DNA from: Nocardia vulneris
Lineage (GTDB): Bacteria > Actinomycetota > Actinomycetes > Mycobacteriales > Mycobacteriaceae
Length of the DNA: 64,000 bases
Direction of reading: 5' to 3'
Assembly: GCF_001613425.1 (NCBI RefSeq)
Contig: NZ_BDCI01000041.1
Coordinates: 1-64,000, forward strand
Part shown: piece by piece, positions 16,676-25,822 of the stretch
How the letters are laid out: each line of letters opens with the position of its first letter
Position numbering within the stretch: position 1 is the stretch's first letter
Notes under the pieces: model-generated
Told to the model about the DNA's origin: nothing
Database searches by the model: none
What the model saw: only the letters and a program-made list of their open reading frames with translations
Translations under genes and position numbers: made by a program

Positions 16676-17910
16676 CCACGCCCCCGTCCTGCCCCGTCCA
16701 GCACGGATCCCCGATCGATACCGAAGGTCCTCGGGTCTCACTGTATTCCGAGGAGTTCGCCGCCGACCCGCATCTGGCCTACCGCGAGATGCGGCGCCAA
16801 TACGGGTCGCTGGTGCCGGTCAATCTCGCGCCGGATGTCCCGGCCACGCTGGTGATCGGCTACCACACCGCTTTACGAATCCTCAACGACCCGGACCACT
16901 TTCCGGCCGATCCGCGCACCTGGCAGAAGAACGTGCCGGGCGAGTGCCCGATCCTGCCGATGCTGGAGTGGCGGCCGAACGCGCTGCGCAGCGCGGGCCT
17001 GGAGCATCTGCGCTACCGCCAGGCCAATGTGGCGGCGGTGGCCGAGGTCGATCTGCACACTTTGCACGCCACCGTCGAGCGGATCGCCATCCCGCTGATC
17101 AATGCCTTCTGCCAGGACGGTGCGGCGGATCTGATCAGCCAGTACGCCTTTCCACTCACCTTCGCGGTGCTGAACGCCACCCTCGGCTGCCCGCCGGAGA
17201 TCGGCCAGCAGGTCGCGACCGGTATGGCCGCGATCTTCGAGGGCGTCAACGCCGACAAGGGCAACGCGATGCTCACCGACGCGCTGTTCGACCTGGTCAC
17301 GCTGAAACGTAAAGAGCCGGGCGACGATATCACCTCGCGGCTGCTCGCCCATCCGGCCAAGCTGGACGACGTGGAGATGATCCATCAGCTGGTCACGCTG
17401 TACGGCGCGGGCATCGAGCCGCAGCAGAACCTGATCGTGAACACGTTGCTGCTGATGCTCACCGACGATCGCTTCGCGGGAAATGTTCTCGGCGGCAGCC
17501 TTTCGACGCGCGACGCGCTGGACGAGGTGCTGTTCACCGACCCGCCGATGGCGAACTATTGCGTGTCGTACCCCAAACAGCCCATCCTGATAGATGGTGT
17601 GTGGCTGCCCGCCCATCAGCCCGTGGTGATCAGCATGTCCGGCTGCAACAACGATCCCACCATCAGCGTGGGGGAGTACGTGGACAACCGGTCCCATCTG
17701 GCGTGGAGCGTCGGGCCGCACGCATGCCCCGCCAGGTCGATGGCCTATCTGATCGTGCAAGACGCCATCGATCAACTTCTCGATGCCCTGCCCGAGCTCG
17801 ACCTGGCCGTGCCTGCCCACGAATTGTCTTGGCGGCCAGGGCCTTTCCATCGCGCGCTGGTCTCCCTCCCCGTAGTGTTTCCTAAGTCACCACCGTTGAA
17901 CGTGTTTTAA
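16672..17910 (+). CDS. Conservon cytochrome P450 without the ExxR motif (CYP157-like)
   Basis: 412 residues from a TTG that overlaps the cvnD stop (TTGA). The heme-binding loop is WSVGPHACPARSMA with the cysteine at about residue 352, and an I-helix segment LYGAGIEPQQN is present. The K-helix position reads DEVLFTDPP, that is E285-V-L-F288, so the otherwise near-universal ExxR is missing. Loss of ExxR is established for CYP157 members, which sit in conservons. Substrate unknown. An ATG start is absent nearby, so TTG is the best choice. Confidence 0.87.
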   Translation: MTTPPSCPVQHGSPIDTEGPRVSLYSEEFAADPHLAYREMRRQYGSLVPVNLAPDVPATLVIGYHTALRILNDPDHFPADPRTWQKNVPGECPILPMLEWRPNALRSAGLEHLRYRQANVAAVAEVDLHTLHATVERIAIPLINAFCQDGAADLISQYAFPLTFAVLNATLGCPPEIGQQVATGMAAIFEGVNADKGNAMLTDALFDLVTLKRKEPGDDITSRLLAHPAKLDDVEMIHQLVTLYGAGIEPQQNLIVNTLLLMLTDDRFAGNVLGGSLSTRDALDEVLFTDPPMANYCVSYPKQPILIDGVWLPAHQPVVISMSGCNNDPTISVGEYVDNRSHLAWSVGPHACPARSMAYLIVQDAIDQLLDALPELDLAVPAHELSWRPGPFHRALVSLPVVFPKSPPLNVF

Positions 17911-17920
17911 GGAGACCGCG

Positions 17921-19147
17921 ATGGACACTGCGCCCCTAGTCCTGGATCCGACGGGAACCGATATTCAAGGCGAATCAGCACGCCTGCGCGAGCGTGGACC
18001 GGCGACCCTGGTCGAGCTGCCCGGCGGCGTACAAGCGTGGTCGGTGACCGATGCCGACCTGCTGAAGCGATTGCTCGTCGATCCGAAAGTGTCCAAAGAC
18101 GCCCGGCAGCACTGGCCGGCCTTCGCCAAAGGTGAAGTGCCGCAGGACTGGCCGTTATTCCTCTGGGTCGCGGTGAACAACATGTTCACCGCGTACGGCG
18201 CCGATCATCGGCGGCTGCGCAAGCTGGTCGCCCCCGCGTTCACCCATCGCCGCACCGAGGCGATGCGGCCGCGGATCAACCGGATCACCGAGCGGCTGAT
18301 CGGCGAGCTCGCGGCGGTGCCCGCGGGCGAAGTGGTCGATCTGCGTGAGGGTTTCGCGTACCCGGTGCCGATCGAGGTCATCTCCGAGCTGATGGGCGTG
18401 CCGGAGTCGTTGAATCCCGGCCTGCGCAAGTGCGTCGACGGGATCTTCGACACCTCGCTCGGTCCGGAGGAGTCGCAGGCCAACTACATGGAGATGTACC
18501 GCATTCTCGCCGAGCTGGTGGCCTTCCGGCGCGGCGAGCCGGGCGACGACATGACCAGCCTGCTCATCTCGCACCGCGACGAGGACGACGGTTCGCAGCT
18601 CACCGAGCAGGAGCTGATCGACACGCTGCTGCTGGTCATCAGTGCGGGCCACGAGACCACCGTCAACCTGCTCGATCAGGCGATCTACGCCTTGCTCACC
18701 CGGCCGGAGCAGCGGGCCGCGGTGGTCGAGGGCAAGGTCGCCTGGGCCGAGCTGATCGAGGAGGCGCTGCGGTTCGAGGCGCCGGTGGCGCATCTGCCGT
18801 TGCGGTTCGCGGTCGAGGACATCGACATGGAGGGTGTGAAGATCGCCAAGGGCGATCCGATCCTCGCCTCCTACGCGGCGGCCAACCGGGATCCGAAGGT
18901 GCACGGCGAGACGGCCGACGAGTTCGACGTGACCCGGCCCAGCAAGGATCACCTGGCGTTCGGGCACGGGGTGCACCACTGCCTCGGCGCGCCGCTGGCC
19001 CGGCTGGAGGCGGCGGTCGCGCTCCCCGCCCTCTTCGCGCGTTTCCCGAACATGCGACTAGCCGCGGACCCGGCGGAGCTGGGCACCGTGGTGAGTTTCA
19101 TCTCGAACGGGCACGGCAGGCTGCCCGTGCTGCTGCAACCTGAATAG
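17921..19147 (+). CDS. Conservon cytochrome P450 (CYP154-like)
   Basis: 408 residues, starting 10 bases after the first P450 with an AAGGAG site. All canonical P450 motifs are intact: I-helix AGHETT, K-helix EEALR (ExxR), and heme loop FGHGVHHCLGAPLAR with the cysteine at about residue 354. A CYP157-like plus CYP154-like pair downstream of cvnABCD is a known arrangement. The pair may modify or generate a signal for the conservon; no substrate can be inferred. Confidence 0.9.
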   Translation: MDTAPLVLDPTGTDIQGESARLRERGPATLVELPGGVQAWSVTDADLLKRLLVDPKVSKDARQHWPAFAKGEVPQDWPLFLWVAVNNMFTAYGADHRRLRKLVAPAFTHRRTEAMRPRINRITERLIGELAAVPAGEVVDLREGFAYPVPIEVISELMGVPESLNPGLRKCVDGIFDTSLGPEESQANYMEMYRILAELVAFRRGEPGDDMTSLLISHRDEDDGSQLTEQELIDTLLLVISAGHETTVNLLDQAIYALLTRPEQRAAVVEGKVAWAELIEEALRFEAPVAHLPLRFAVEDIDMEGVKIAKGDPILASYAAANRDPKVHGETADEFDVTRPSKDHLAFGHGVHHCLGAPLARLEAAVALPALFARFPNMRLAADPAELGTVVSFISNGHGRLPVLLQPE

Positions 19148-19280
19148 TCTTCTCGCGCAAGTCTTTACCACCGGAGGGGTGTCGCACCTGGCGGCGCCCC
19201 TCCGGTCTTGTGTTGCGGCGGCGTTTCGCCCGGACGACGGCGGGTAGGTGATCGACATCGGAGGAGAAGGAGGTCTTGTC

Positions 19281-19664
19281 ATGACAGCGGACAGCGAAAA
19301 GCCGGTCGGCACCCTGCGCAGCGTGGTGCTGGACTGTCCGGAACCGCGCAAGCTCGCGCAGTTCTACATCGGCCTGCTCGGCGTACGGCTGATCGACGAC
19401 GAGGACGACACCTGGATCGTCACCGCGGACGACGCGGGGCGGCGGCTGGTGTTCCAGTTGTCTCCGGAGTACCAGCCGCCGCATTTCCCGGATCCTGAAG
19501 CGTCCCAGCAGGTCCACTTCGACGTGCTGGTCGACGATATCGCGGAAGCGGAGCCGCGTGCGCTCGCGCTCGGCGCGAAACTGGTGCAGCCCAACGACAA
19601 TGATCAGTTCCGCGTCTACGCCGATCCGGTGGGGCATATCTTCTGCCTGATCTGGTTGTCCTGA
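19281..19664 (+). CDS. VOC (glyoxalase/bleomycin resistance) family protein
   Basis: 127 residues, two beta-alpha-beta-beta-beta repeats: TLRSVVLDCPEPRKLAQFYIGLLG at the N-terminus and QVHFDVLVDDIAEAEPRALALGAKL in the second half, ending DPVGHIFCLIW. This is the pattern of actinobacterial glyoxalase-like proteins of unknown substrate. The ATG at 19281 is set by a GAAGGAGG site 7 bases upstream; an earlier GTG at 19248 has none. Confidence 0.85.
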   Translation: MTADSEKPVGTLRSVVLDCPEPRKLAQFYIGLLGVRLIDDEDDTWIVTADDAGRRLVFQLSPEYQPPHFPDPEASQQVHFDVLVDDIAEAEPRALALGAKLVQPNDNDQFRVYADPVGHIFCLIWLS

Positions 19665-19676
19665 TTTCCCGGGATC

Positions 19677-19703
19677 GCCCGCGAGACCGGCGGTCTCGCG
19701 GGC
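19677..19703. terminator. Bidirectional hairpin terminator
   Basis: A perfect 12-bp stem (GCCCGCGAGACC with GGTCTCGCGGGC) with a GGC loop stands 12 bases after the VOC stop and 23 bases after the stop of the minus-strand 19-residue ORF. No T-tract, as usual in high-GC actinomycetes. Confidence 0.75.
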
Positions 19704-19726
19704 CACACCACGGCGCACTCGCCGGG

Positions 19727-19786
19727 TCAGATCCCGATCACATCTAGCATGAACCGAACCCAGTGACTGACCGCGCCGATGATCAT
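19727..19786 (-). CDS. Candidate 19-residue amphipathic peptide gene
   Basis: The minus strand encodes MIIGAVSHWVRFMLDVIGI. AAAGGAG lies 6 bases before the ATG, better than most ribosome binding sites in this window. The stop is followed after 23 bases by a 12-bp hairpin, so RBS, ORF and terminator form a complete unit in a region with no other gene. The peptide is hydrophobic with charges (R11, D15) spaced as on one face of a helix. It resembles small membrane-active peptides in general character; no family is recognised. Confidence 0.5.
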   Translation of the reverse strand: MIIGAVSHWVRFMLDVIGI

Positions 19787-19979
19787 CGGATTCTCCTTTC
19801 ACCGCACCGGAACTGCCTCGTAAGCACATGATTGCCCGGTGCGCCCGGCCGAAACGGCAGATCACCGGGATAGCGGGCGGACACCCGGTTGTCCGGATAC
19901 CGCCAGCTTGCGCACCTCGCGCGGAACAATCAGCAACCGCTTCGCGGATTCTCAGGATCGCGGCGCATGCTGGACGAGC

Positions 19980-21554
19980 GTGAATCATCTGGAATTGCCG
20001 TTTCTCGTGCTGTTCGGCACGATCCTCGCCCAGCCGCTCGGGCGGCGGCTGGGGGTGGCACCGGCCGTCCTGATGACGGTGTTCGGTTGTGTCCTCGCGC
20101 TGCTGCCGACGGTGCCCGATGTCCGGGTGGCGCCGGATCTCATTCTGCCGCTTCTGCTTCCGCCGCTGCTGTACGCCGCGGCCCGGCGCACGTCGTGGCG
20201 CACCTTCGCGCAGAACTGGAGCGCGATCGCGCTGCAGGCCGTCGGCTTGGTCGTCGTCACCGCGGCGGTGGTGGCGGTGACCGTGCACCTGTGGCATCCC
20301 GCCGTGCCGCTGGCCGCGGCGTTCGTACTCGGTGCGCTGGTCGCGCCACCGGACCCGGTGGCGGTCGGCGCATTGGCGGGCCGGCTCGGACTGCCGCGCC
20401 GGCTGGTGTCCGTGCTGGAGGGCGAGGGGTTGTTCAACGACGTCACCGCGATCGTGCTGTACGGCATCGCGGTGCAGGCGGTGGTCACCGGGGAGTTCTC
20501 CGCATGGTCGGCGGCGCTGGACTTCGTGGTGTCGGCGGTGGTGGGTGTCGCGGTCGGGCTGGTCTTCGGCTGGGGCGGCAGCAGGCTGATGCCGCGGCTG
20601 GCCGAAGCCCCGTGGCAGGTCGCGCTCGGCCTGGGGTTGCCCTTCGCGGCGTATCGGCTCGCCGATGCCTGGGACGGGTCGGCGGTGCTCGCGGTGCTGG
20701 TATGCGCGCTGTATCTGACCGACGCCGCCTCCGACTTCGGCGACAGCGATTACCGGCTGGTCGGCGACTCGTTCTGGGCGATCATCGACATGCTGGTCAG
20801 CGGGATCGCGTTCGGCCTGATCGGGCTGGAACTGGCCACCGTGCTGCGGGCGGCCGGACCGGACTGGCCGCGCTATCTCGGCGTCTCGGCCGCGGTGATC
20901 GGCGTGGTCGTCGGGTTGCGGCTGCTCTGGTTGCTCGCGACCTGGGCCGTGTTCGGCCGGTGGTGGCGCCGCCGGGAGGCCGACGAGCCCTACACCTGGC
21001 GGGAGACCGTCGTCACCTGGTGGGCGGGACAGCGGGGCGTCGCCACCGTGGCGCTGGCGTTGGCGGTGCCGTTGACCACCGCTACGGGCGCGCCGTTCCC
21101 GTGGCGCAGCGGCATCCTCTTCACCGCCTTCGCCCTCGTGTTGTTCACGCTGCTGATCCAAGGCCCGACGCTGTCACTTGTGGTGCGCGCCACCGGAGTC
21201 CGGGTCGACATCGACGCCGAGCGGGATATGGAGCGCAAGCTGTGGGCGCGCATCCTGCGCGCCGAACTCACGCGCCTGCAACAGGTCGCGCTGACCGAGC
21301 GGTTGCCGGACGACGTCTACGACCGATTACACGTCGGCATCGAAAGACGGCTCGCCAGAGCCGATCCCGCTGCCGCGGACGACGCGCGGCAGACGACCGA
21401 GCAGAGCCCCGAGCTGAACCGCGCACTGCACCGGATCGATCAGGAGATACTGGCGGCCGGGCGCGAAGAAGCGATGGCCGCGCGCCGCGAACCCGGGGTG
21501 CCGCCGGATCTGGTCGACCGGGTGATGCGGCGACTCGATCTGCGATCGCCGTAA
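19980..21554 (+). CDS. Na+/H+ antiporter of the CPA1 (NhaP/NhaG) family
   Basis: 524 residues from a GTG at 19980. About 12 membrane segments fill residues 1-405; the CPA1 core motifs are visible as FVLGALVAPPDPVAVGAL (the antiporter PDPVA signature) and EGEGLFNDVTAIVLY (the ND motif), plus WWAGQRGVATVALALAVPL. The cytoplasmic tail (about 405-524) is charged and alanine/arginine-rich. Exchange of Na+ or K+ for H+ across the cytoplasmic membrane is expected. The ribosome binding site is weak, so the exact start is uncertain; the frame is open further upstream. Confidence 0.88.
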   Translation: MNHLELPFLVLFGTILAQPLGRRLGVAPAVLMTVFGCVLALLPTVPDVRVAPDLILPLLLPPLLYAAARRTSWRTFAQNWSAIALQAVGLVVVTAAVVAVTVHLWHPAVPLAAAFVLGALVAPPDPVAVGALAGRLGLPRRLVSVLEGEGLFNDVTAIVLYGIAVQAVVTGEFSAWSAALDFVVSAVVGVAVGLVFGWGGSRLMPRLAEAPWQVALGLGLPFAAYRLADAWDGSAVLAVLVCALYLTDAASDFGDSDYRLVGDSFWAIIDMLVSGIAFGLIGLELATVLRAAGPDWPRYLGVSAAVIGVVVGLRLLWLLATWAVFGRWWRRREADEPYTWRETVVTWWAGQRGVATVALALAVPLTTATGAPFPWRSGILFTAFALVLFTLLIQGPTLSLVVRATGVRVDIDAERDMERKLWARILRAELTRLQQVALTERLPDDVYDRLHVGIERRLARADPAAADDARQTTEQSPELNRALHRIDQEILAAGREEAMAARREPGVPPDLVDRVMRRLDLRSP

Positions 21555-21602
21555 TCGCTCGCGCATTCTTCTGGCAACTGGCCGCGCGTAGCTCCCCGAG
21601 CC

Positions 21603-22964
21603 GTGCGCGATCAGCTGCTACCGTCCGAAATCGTGACTACGGACCCTGTGGAAACTAGTCGATCCCCGCGCAACCTCGGCTTGCGACTGTGGCTGCTGCC
21701 GGTGGCGGTGCTCGCCGTTTTCATGGCGCTGCTCGGCACGATGTATCTCGACTACGTCGTCGATCCGGAGGAGAACCTGCACGATTTCCCCATCGCGCTG
21801 GTCAATCAGGATGTCGGCGACACGATCGGCGCGCCGGGAGAGCAGCGCCGGGTCGACTTCGGGGCTCAGGCGGTCGACGGGCTGCGGCAGGCGGTGCCGG
21901 GGGACAAGATCGATCTGCAGGTGCTCGGCGTCAACGAGGCCTCGCAGCGGATGCAGAACAACAAGGTGTACGGCACCATCCTCATTCCGAGCGATTTCAG
22001 CAAACGGTTGGGCATCTTCGGCGTGGGCAGTGTGATCCCCGGCGATATCCAGCGTCCGCTCATCACGTTGCAGACCAACCCGCGCAGCGGCGCGTTCGTC
22101 ACCTCGATCGTCACCCAGATCGGTGACCAGGCGCTGAACCAGGTGAACAAGCAGGTCGGCGCGCAGCTCACCGAACAGGTACAGGCTCAGCTGGCGCCGC
22201 CGCCCGGCGGACCGCCCGCGCCTGAGCTGAGCGGCGCGACCAGGGTGGCGCTCGCCGAACCGTTGCAGATCGTCGTCGAGCCGTTCCATCCGTTGCCCGA
22301 GGGCACCGGCCAGGGCCTCACCGCGTTCTTCTACGCGCTGCTGCTCCTGCTGGCGGGCCTGGTCGGTTCGATGACCATTCACACGATGATCGACGCGCAA
22401 TTGGGCTTCGTGCCGACCGAATACGGGCCCTGGTACGTGCATTTCCCGCCGACGCCCATCTCGCGCTTTCACACCCTGCTGATCAAATGGGGCGTCATGG
22501 TGGTGACGGCGAACGTCGTCGCCGGGGTCTTCCTGCTCGTCGCGAAGGCACTGGGCATGCCGATCGATCACCCGCTCGGGCTGTTCCTCTTCAGCGCGTT
22601 CGCGATCATCGCCGTCGGGGTCACCGGCTTGTCCGTGCTCGCGGCCGTCGGGTCGGCGGGGCTGCTGATCAATCTGATCCTGTTCATCATCCTCGGGCTG
22701 CCGTCCTCCGGCGGCACGGTGCCGATCGAGGCGACGCCGAAGTATTTCGGCTGGCTGGCCTCGTTCGAGCCGATGCACCAGGTGTTCCTCGGCGTGCGCG
22801 CCATCCTCTACTTCGATGCCAGTGGTCCGGCCGGACTCACGCGCGGCGTGTGGATGGCCGTGCTCGGGGTGGTGATCGGTGTGGTGCTGGGCGCGGTGGT
22901 GACGCGGTACTACGACTACAAAGGGTTGCGCCGCACGGGGATCGGGCGTCCGGCAGCGGAGTAG
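21603..22964 (+). CDS. YhgE/Pip-like ABC-2-type membrane protein (DUF3533-like)
   Basis: About 453 residues. One membrane helix near the N-terminus (LWLLPVAVLAVFMALLGTMYL), then a long extracellular domain starting DFPIALVNQDVGDT, an arrangement typical of the YhgE/Pip and DUF3533 proteins, and about five C-terminal helices from about residue 240. Related proteins act in export or lysis-linked secretion, and some accompany type VII secretion. The start is either GTG 21603 or the GTG at 21633 (VTTDPVETS). It follows the antiporter by 48 bases and could be co-transcribed. Confidence 0.75.
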   Translation: MRDQLLPSEIVTTDPVETSRSPRNLGLRLWLLPVAVLAVFMALLGTMYLDYVVDPEENLHDFPIALVNQDVGDTIGAPGEQRRVDFGAQAVDGLRQAVPGDKIDLQVLGVNEASQRMQNNKVYGTILIPSDFSKRLGIFGVGSVIPGDIQRPLITLQTNPRSGAFVTSIVTQIGDQALNQVNKQVGAQLTEQVQAQLAPPPGGPPAPELSGATRVALAEPLQIVVEPFHPLPEGTGQGLTAFFYALLLLLAGLVGSMTIHTMIDAQLGFVPTEYGPWYVHFPPTPISRFHTLLIKWGVMVVTANVVAGVFLLVAKALGMPIDHPLGLFLFSAFAIIAVGVTGLSVLAAVGSAGLLINLILFIILGLPSSGGTVPIEATPKYFGWLASFEPMHQVFLGVRAILYFDASGPAGLTRGVWMAVLGVVIGVVLGAVVTRYYDYKGLRRTGIGRPAAE

Positions 22965-23096
22965 TCGCTGCGCGCCGGCCAGCTCATGGCGTACTCGACC
23001 GAGGTGATCGCCGGGGAGATCGGCAAACTCGTGCTCGGCGTGCCCGAGGAGTAGCCGGTGACACGCTGAACCGGGCCGGGCCCATCCTGCGGTCCG

Positions 23097-25061
23097 CTAC
23101 TGGCCGGGGCACAAACGGCGCGGGGTGTTGTCGGTCGCGAGCCGGGCGGCTACGCAGCCGCCGGGGAGTCCGTCGTGCGGGGTTGTGCCGAAGTTGGCGG
23201 TGACGGTGAGGACGCCGTCGCCGAAGGTGCTGCGCTGCACCAGGTGATCGGCGGTGAGCCACTGGAAGCCGGTCATCGGGGCGGTGCCCGCGGCCTCGTG
23301 CAGGGGCGCGAAGAACTGTTGCAGGCGGGCGATTTCGGCGCCGTGGCGGTCCAGCTCGGCGCGGTCGAGTGCGAAGTTCAGTGGGGTGTTGTTCAGGATC
23401 GCGGTGAGTGCGCGCATGGTCTGCTGTTGCGGGAGTTTGTAATACGCGAGTTCCCAGCGGTCCAGGTTGACGATGGAGTCGTGCAACACGGTCTCGTAGA
23501 GCGGCACCCGATAGGCCGGATCGAACATGGCCTCGGCCGCGGCGGCGGGCAGTTCGGCGGGCTGGAAGAAGAACTTCGGTGCGCTCTCCGGCGCCCACCC
23601 GCCCCAGGACTGCTTGTCGCGCTGGGCTTTCCAGAGCAGGTCGGAGACCGGGGTCTGCGAGCCGTGGCTGAACGCGGGCAGGGTGCTCGCCCACGCGCCG
23701 ACCGATTCCGAACCCAGTACCTGTCCGCGCTGCTCGACGAGGGCGCGCATGCGGGTGAGCCGGTTGTCGCGGTCCTGCTTCTTGTTCATCGAGTGGCCGG
23801 GGGTGTAATCGTCGAAGAACTGGCCCGCGGCGTCGACGTCGAGGAAGTAGGTGTTCGCGCCGTTCGCCGTCATGGTCGTGTAGCGGTCGTCGAGCACCTG
23901 GGGCTGCTGCGCCAGCGCCTGGGTGCTGAGGTAGCAGCCGCGGTCGCCGAAGCCGGTCTCCGGGTTGCCTTCCGCGTCGTGCACGCAGCCCGACGGCCAC
24001 AGGCCGGGCCAGCTCGAGCCGGGGTTATCGGCGGTCGCGGGGTCCTGGGCGTTGTCGTACGAGTCATACGGTCCCGCAAGATAACCGGCCGCTTTCGCGG
24101 CATCGATCGCGGCGCGGGTCATCGGGTCGGCGCCGGCGTCGTAGCCCAGCCACATGCGGGTGAGGCCGAGTTCGCGCATCGTGCGGATCGCCGCCGGCGT
24201 GCGGCCGTCGCCCCACAAGTAGGCGTGAAAGGCGCCGAGCAGCTTGCCGACCGCCGGCTGCCGCGCGATCTTGTCGGCGAGAGAACGGAATTGGCCGTGC
24301 TGGATGAGCCAGGCGCGGTAATCCGCTGCCGCGGCTACCGGTGAGGCGTCCGTCAGCGCGAAGGTGACCGTGTATTCGCGCGTGTCCGCCCTGGCGTCGA
24401 AATCGTGTTCGGCTGTGGTGCGCAGCTTTTCGTCCACCGAGCGCACCGTCAGGGTGGTGCCGATATCGGTGGGCGCGAGGTAACTCACCCCGTGTGTGCC
24501 CGCCTGGTAGCCCCAGAACGGCATGGTCAGGCTCTCGGTGAGATCGAGCGGCCGGTCGATCAGGGCGGCGTCGGGGGAGTTCCAGAACGGGTCGCCGACC
24601 GGCAGGGACAGGCCCTCGCCGCGGGGGAGCTGCAAGGCCGTCGTCGCGGGATCGGTGCCGGTCACGGGCCAGGCCAGGCGCTGGTCGCGGTCGCTGCGCA
24701 GCGTGACGCGCAGGCGGCCGTCGGCGGCATCGGCGGTGACGGTCAAACCTTTGCCGGGATAGCTCCACGTTGCTCGGTCCGGTGTGGTCTCGATGGGTCC
24801 GGCTGCGCCGAGGTCGGCGGCCGCGGGGGCGGAGAGGGTGCGGTTCGGCTCGTCGCCGAGGTCGGCGGTGATCGCCAGCGAAGCGGTGTCGATATCGGCC
24901 CGGCCGCCGCCGATCGGCACCAGCACGTGGGTGCCCCGGACTTCCGGGCGCGGGCCCGCGGTGGCGCGGTCGCAGGCGGCGCCGGTCAGTACCGAGATCA
25001 ACAACACGGTGGCGGCCGCGGCGATCCGGTGGTGGGTGCGCTCGATGCTCCGACGTCTCAT
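23097..25061 (-). CDS. Secreted glycoside hydrolase-like protein (TIM barrel, GH101-like/DUF5696)
   Basis: 654 residues. The N-terminus is a signal peptide (basic RRRS..RTHHR, then AAAATVLLISVLTG) ending near GAACD, so export is expected; the cysteine is in a non-canonical lipobox. A beta-rich N-terminal domain (about 40-270) precedes a barrel-like catalytic part with HAYLWGDGRTP, TRMWLGYDAG, GPYDSYDN and YFLDVDAAGQFFDDY, where the DVD aspartate is a candidate nucleophile. This pattern recalls GH101-type and related unassigned hydrolases. The ATG at 25061 has GGAAAGG 8 bases upstream. It is divergent from a two-component system. Substrate unknown. Confidence 0.65.
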   Translation of the reverse strand: MRRRSIERTHHRIAAAATVLLISVLTGAACDRATAGPRPEVRGTHVLVPIGGGRADIDTASLAITADLGDEPNRTLSAPAAADLGAAGPIETTPDRATWSYPGKGLTVTADAADGRLRVTLRSDRDQRLAWPVTGTDPATTALQLPRGEGLSLPVGDPFWNSPDAALIDRPLDLTESLTMPFWGYQAGTHGVSYLAPTDIGTTLTVRSVDEKLRTTAEHDFDARADTREYTVTFALTDASPVAAAADYRAWLIQHGQFRSLADKIARQPAVGKLLGAFHAYLWGDGRTPAAIRTMRELGLTRMWLGYDAGADPMTRAAIDAAKAAGYLAGPYDSYDNAQDPATADNPGSSWPGLWPSGCVHDAEGNPETGFGDRGCYLSTQALAQQPQVLDDRYTTMTANGANTYFLDVDAAGQFFDDYTPGHSMNKKQDRDNRLTRMRALVEQRGQVLGSESVGAWASTLPAFSHGSQTPVSDLLWKAQRDKQSWGGWAPESAPKFFFQPAELPAAAAEAMFDPAYRVPLYETVLHDSIVNLDRWELAYYKLPQQQTMRALTAILNNTPLNFALDRAELDRHGAEIARLQQFFAPLHEAAGTAPMTGFQWLTADHLVQRSTFGDGVLTVTANFGTTPHDGLPGGCVAARLATDNTPRRLCPGQ

Positions 25062-25150
25062 GGGCCGCACCTTTCCGGCGCCGGATGAGAGTTCGATGAG
25101 ACCGCGCCGGGTCCCCGGCCTGGGCCGACGCGATCCGTATCATCCGGAAG

Positions 25151-25822
25151 ATGCGCGTGCTGGTGGTCGACGACGAGGACTCGGTCCGTGAGGCCCTGGT
25201 GCGCGCGATGGACAGCGAAGGCTACGAGACCCGGGCCGTCGCGGACGGCGCGGCCGCGCTCGCCGAGATCCAGCGCTGGCAGCCGGAGGTCGTGCTGCTG
25301 GACGTGCTGATGCCGTTCATGGACGGGCTCACCGCGTGCCGGCGGTTGCGGGCACAGGGCGACCGCACGCCGATCCTGATGCTCACCGCACGGGACGCGG
25401 TGGCCGACCGGGTCGACGGGCTCGACGCCGGTGCCGACGACTATCTGGTGAAGCCGTTCGACCTCGATGAGCTGCTGGCGCGGGTGCGCGCGCTGGTGCG
25501 GCGCACCTATCCGGAGGACGGCGCGGTGCTGTCGTGCGCGGACCTCGTCATGGACACCACTGCGCACACGGTCCGGCGCGGCACCCGCCCGGTGGAGCTC
25601 AGCCGCACCGAATTCGCGCTGCTCGAAGTGCTGCTGCGCAACAGCGGCCAGGCGCTGCCCCGCGAGACGCTCATCGAACGGGTCTGGGGCACCGAACTCG
25701 GGCCGACCTCGAATTCGCTCGAGGTCTACATCCGCTATCTGCGCCGCAAACTCGAACCCGGCGACGAGCCGCGCCTGATCCACACCGTGCGCGGGATCGG
25801 TTATCGATTGGCGGCGGCATGA
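25151..25822 (+). CDS. OmpR family response regulator
   Basis: 223 residues. Receiver domain with acidic pocket DDED at 7-10, phosphoacceptor D51 (VVLLDVLMP) and KPFD lysine near residue 101, then an OmpR winged helix (about 130-220: ELSRTEFALLEVLL, ETLIERVWG, LEVYIRYLRRKL). Resembles MprA. The ATG at 25151 follows GGAAG. Coupled to the kinase by ATGA. Probably controls the divergent glycoside hydrolase gene 90 bases away, an inference from position. Confidence 0.93.
   Translation: MRVLVVDDEDSVREALVRAMDSEGYETRAVADGAAALAEIQRWQPEVVLLDVLMPFMDGLTACRRLRAQGDRTPILMLTARDAVADRVDGLDAGADDYLVKPFDLDELLARVRALVRRTYPEDGAVLSCADLVMDTTAHTVRRGTRPVELSRTEFALLEVLLRNSGQALPRETLIERVWGTELGPTSNSLEVYIRYLRRKLEPGDEPRLIHTVRGIGYRLAAA

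Noticed and set aside
22986..23054. Frame MAYSTEVIAGEIGKLVLGVPEE in phase with the end of the YhgE-like gene after its TAG
   Set aside because: Natural-looking but only 22 codons with no RBS; stop codon readthrough or a gene remnant cannot be shown from this sequence alone.
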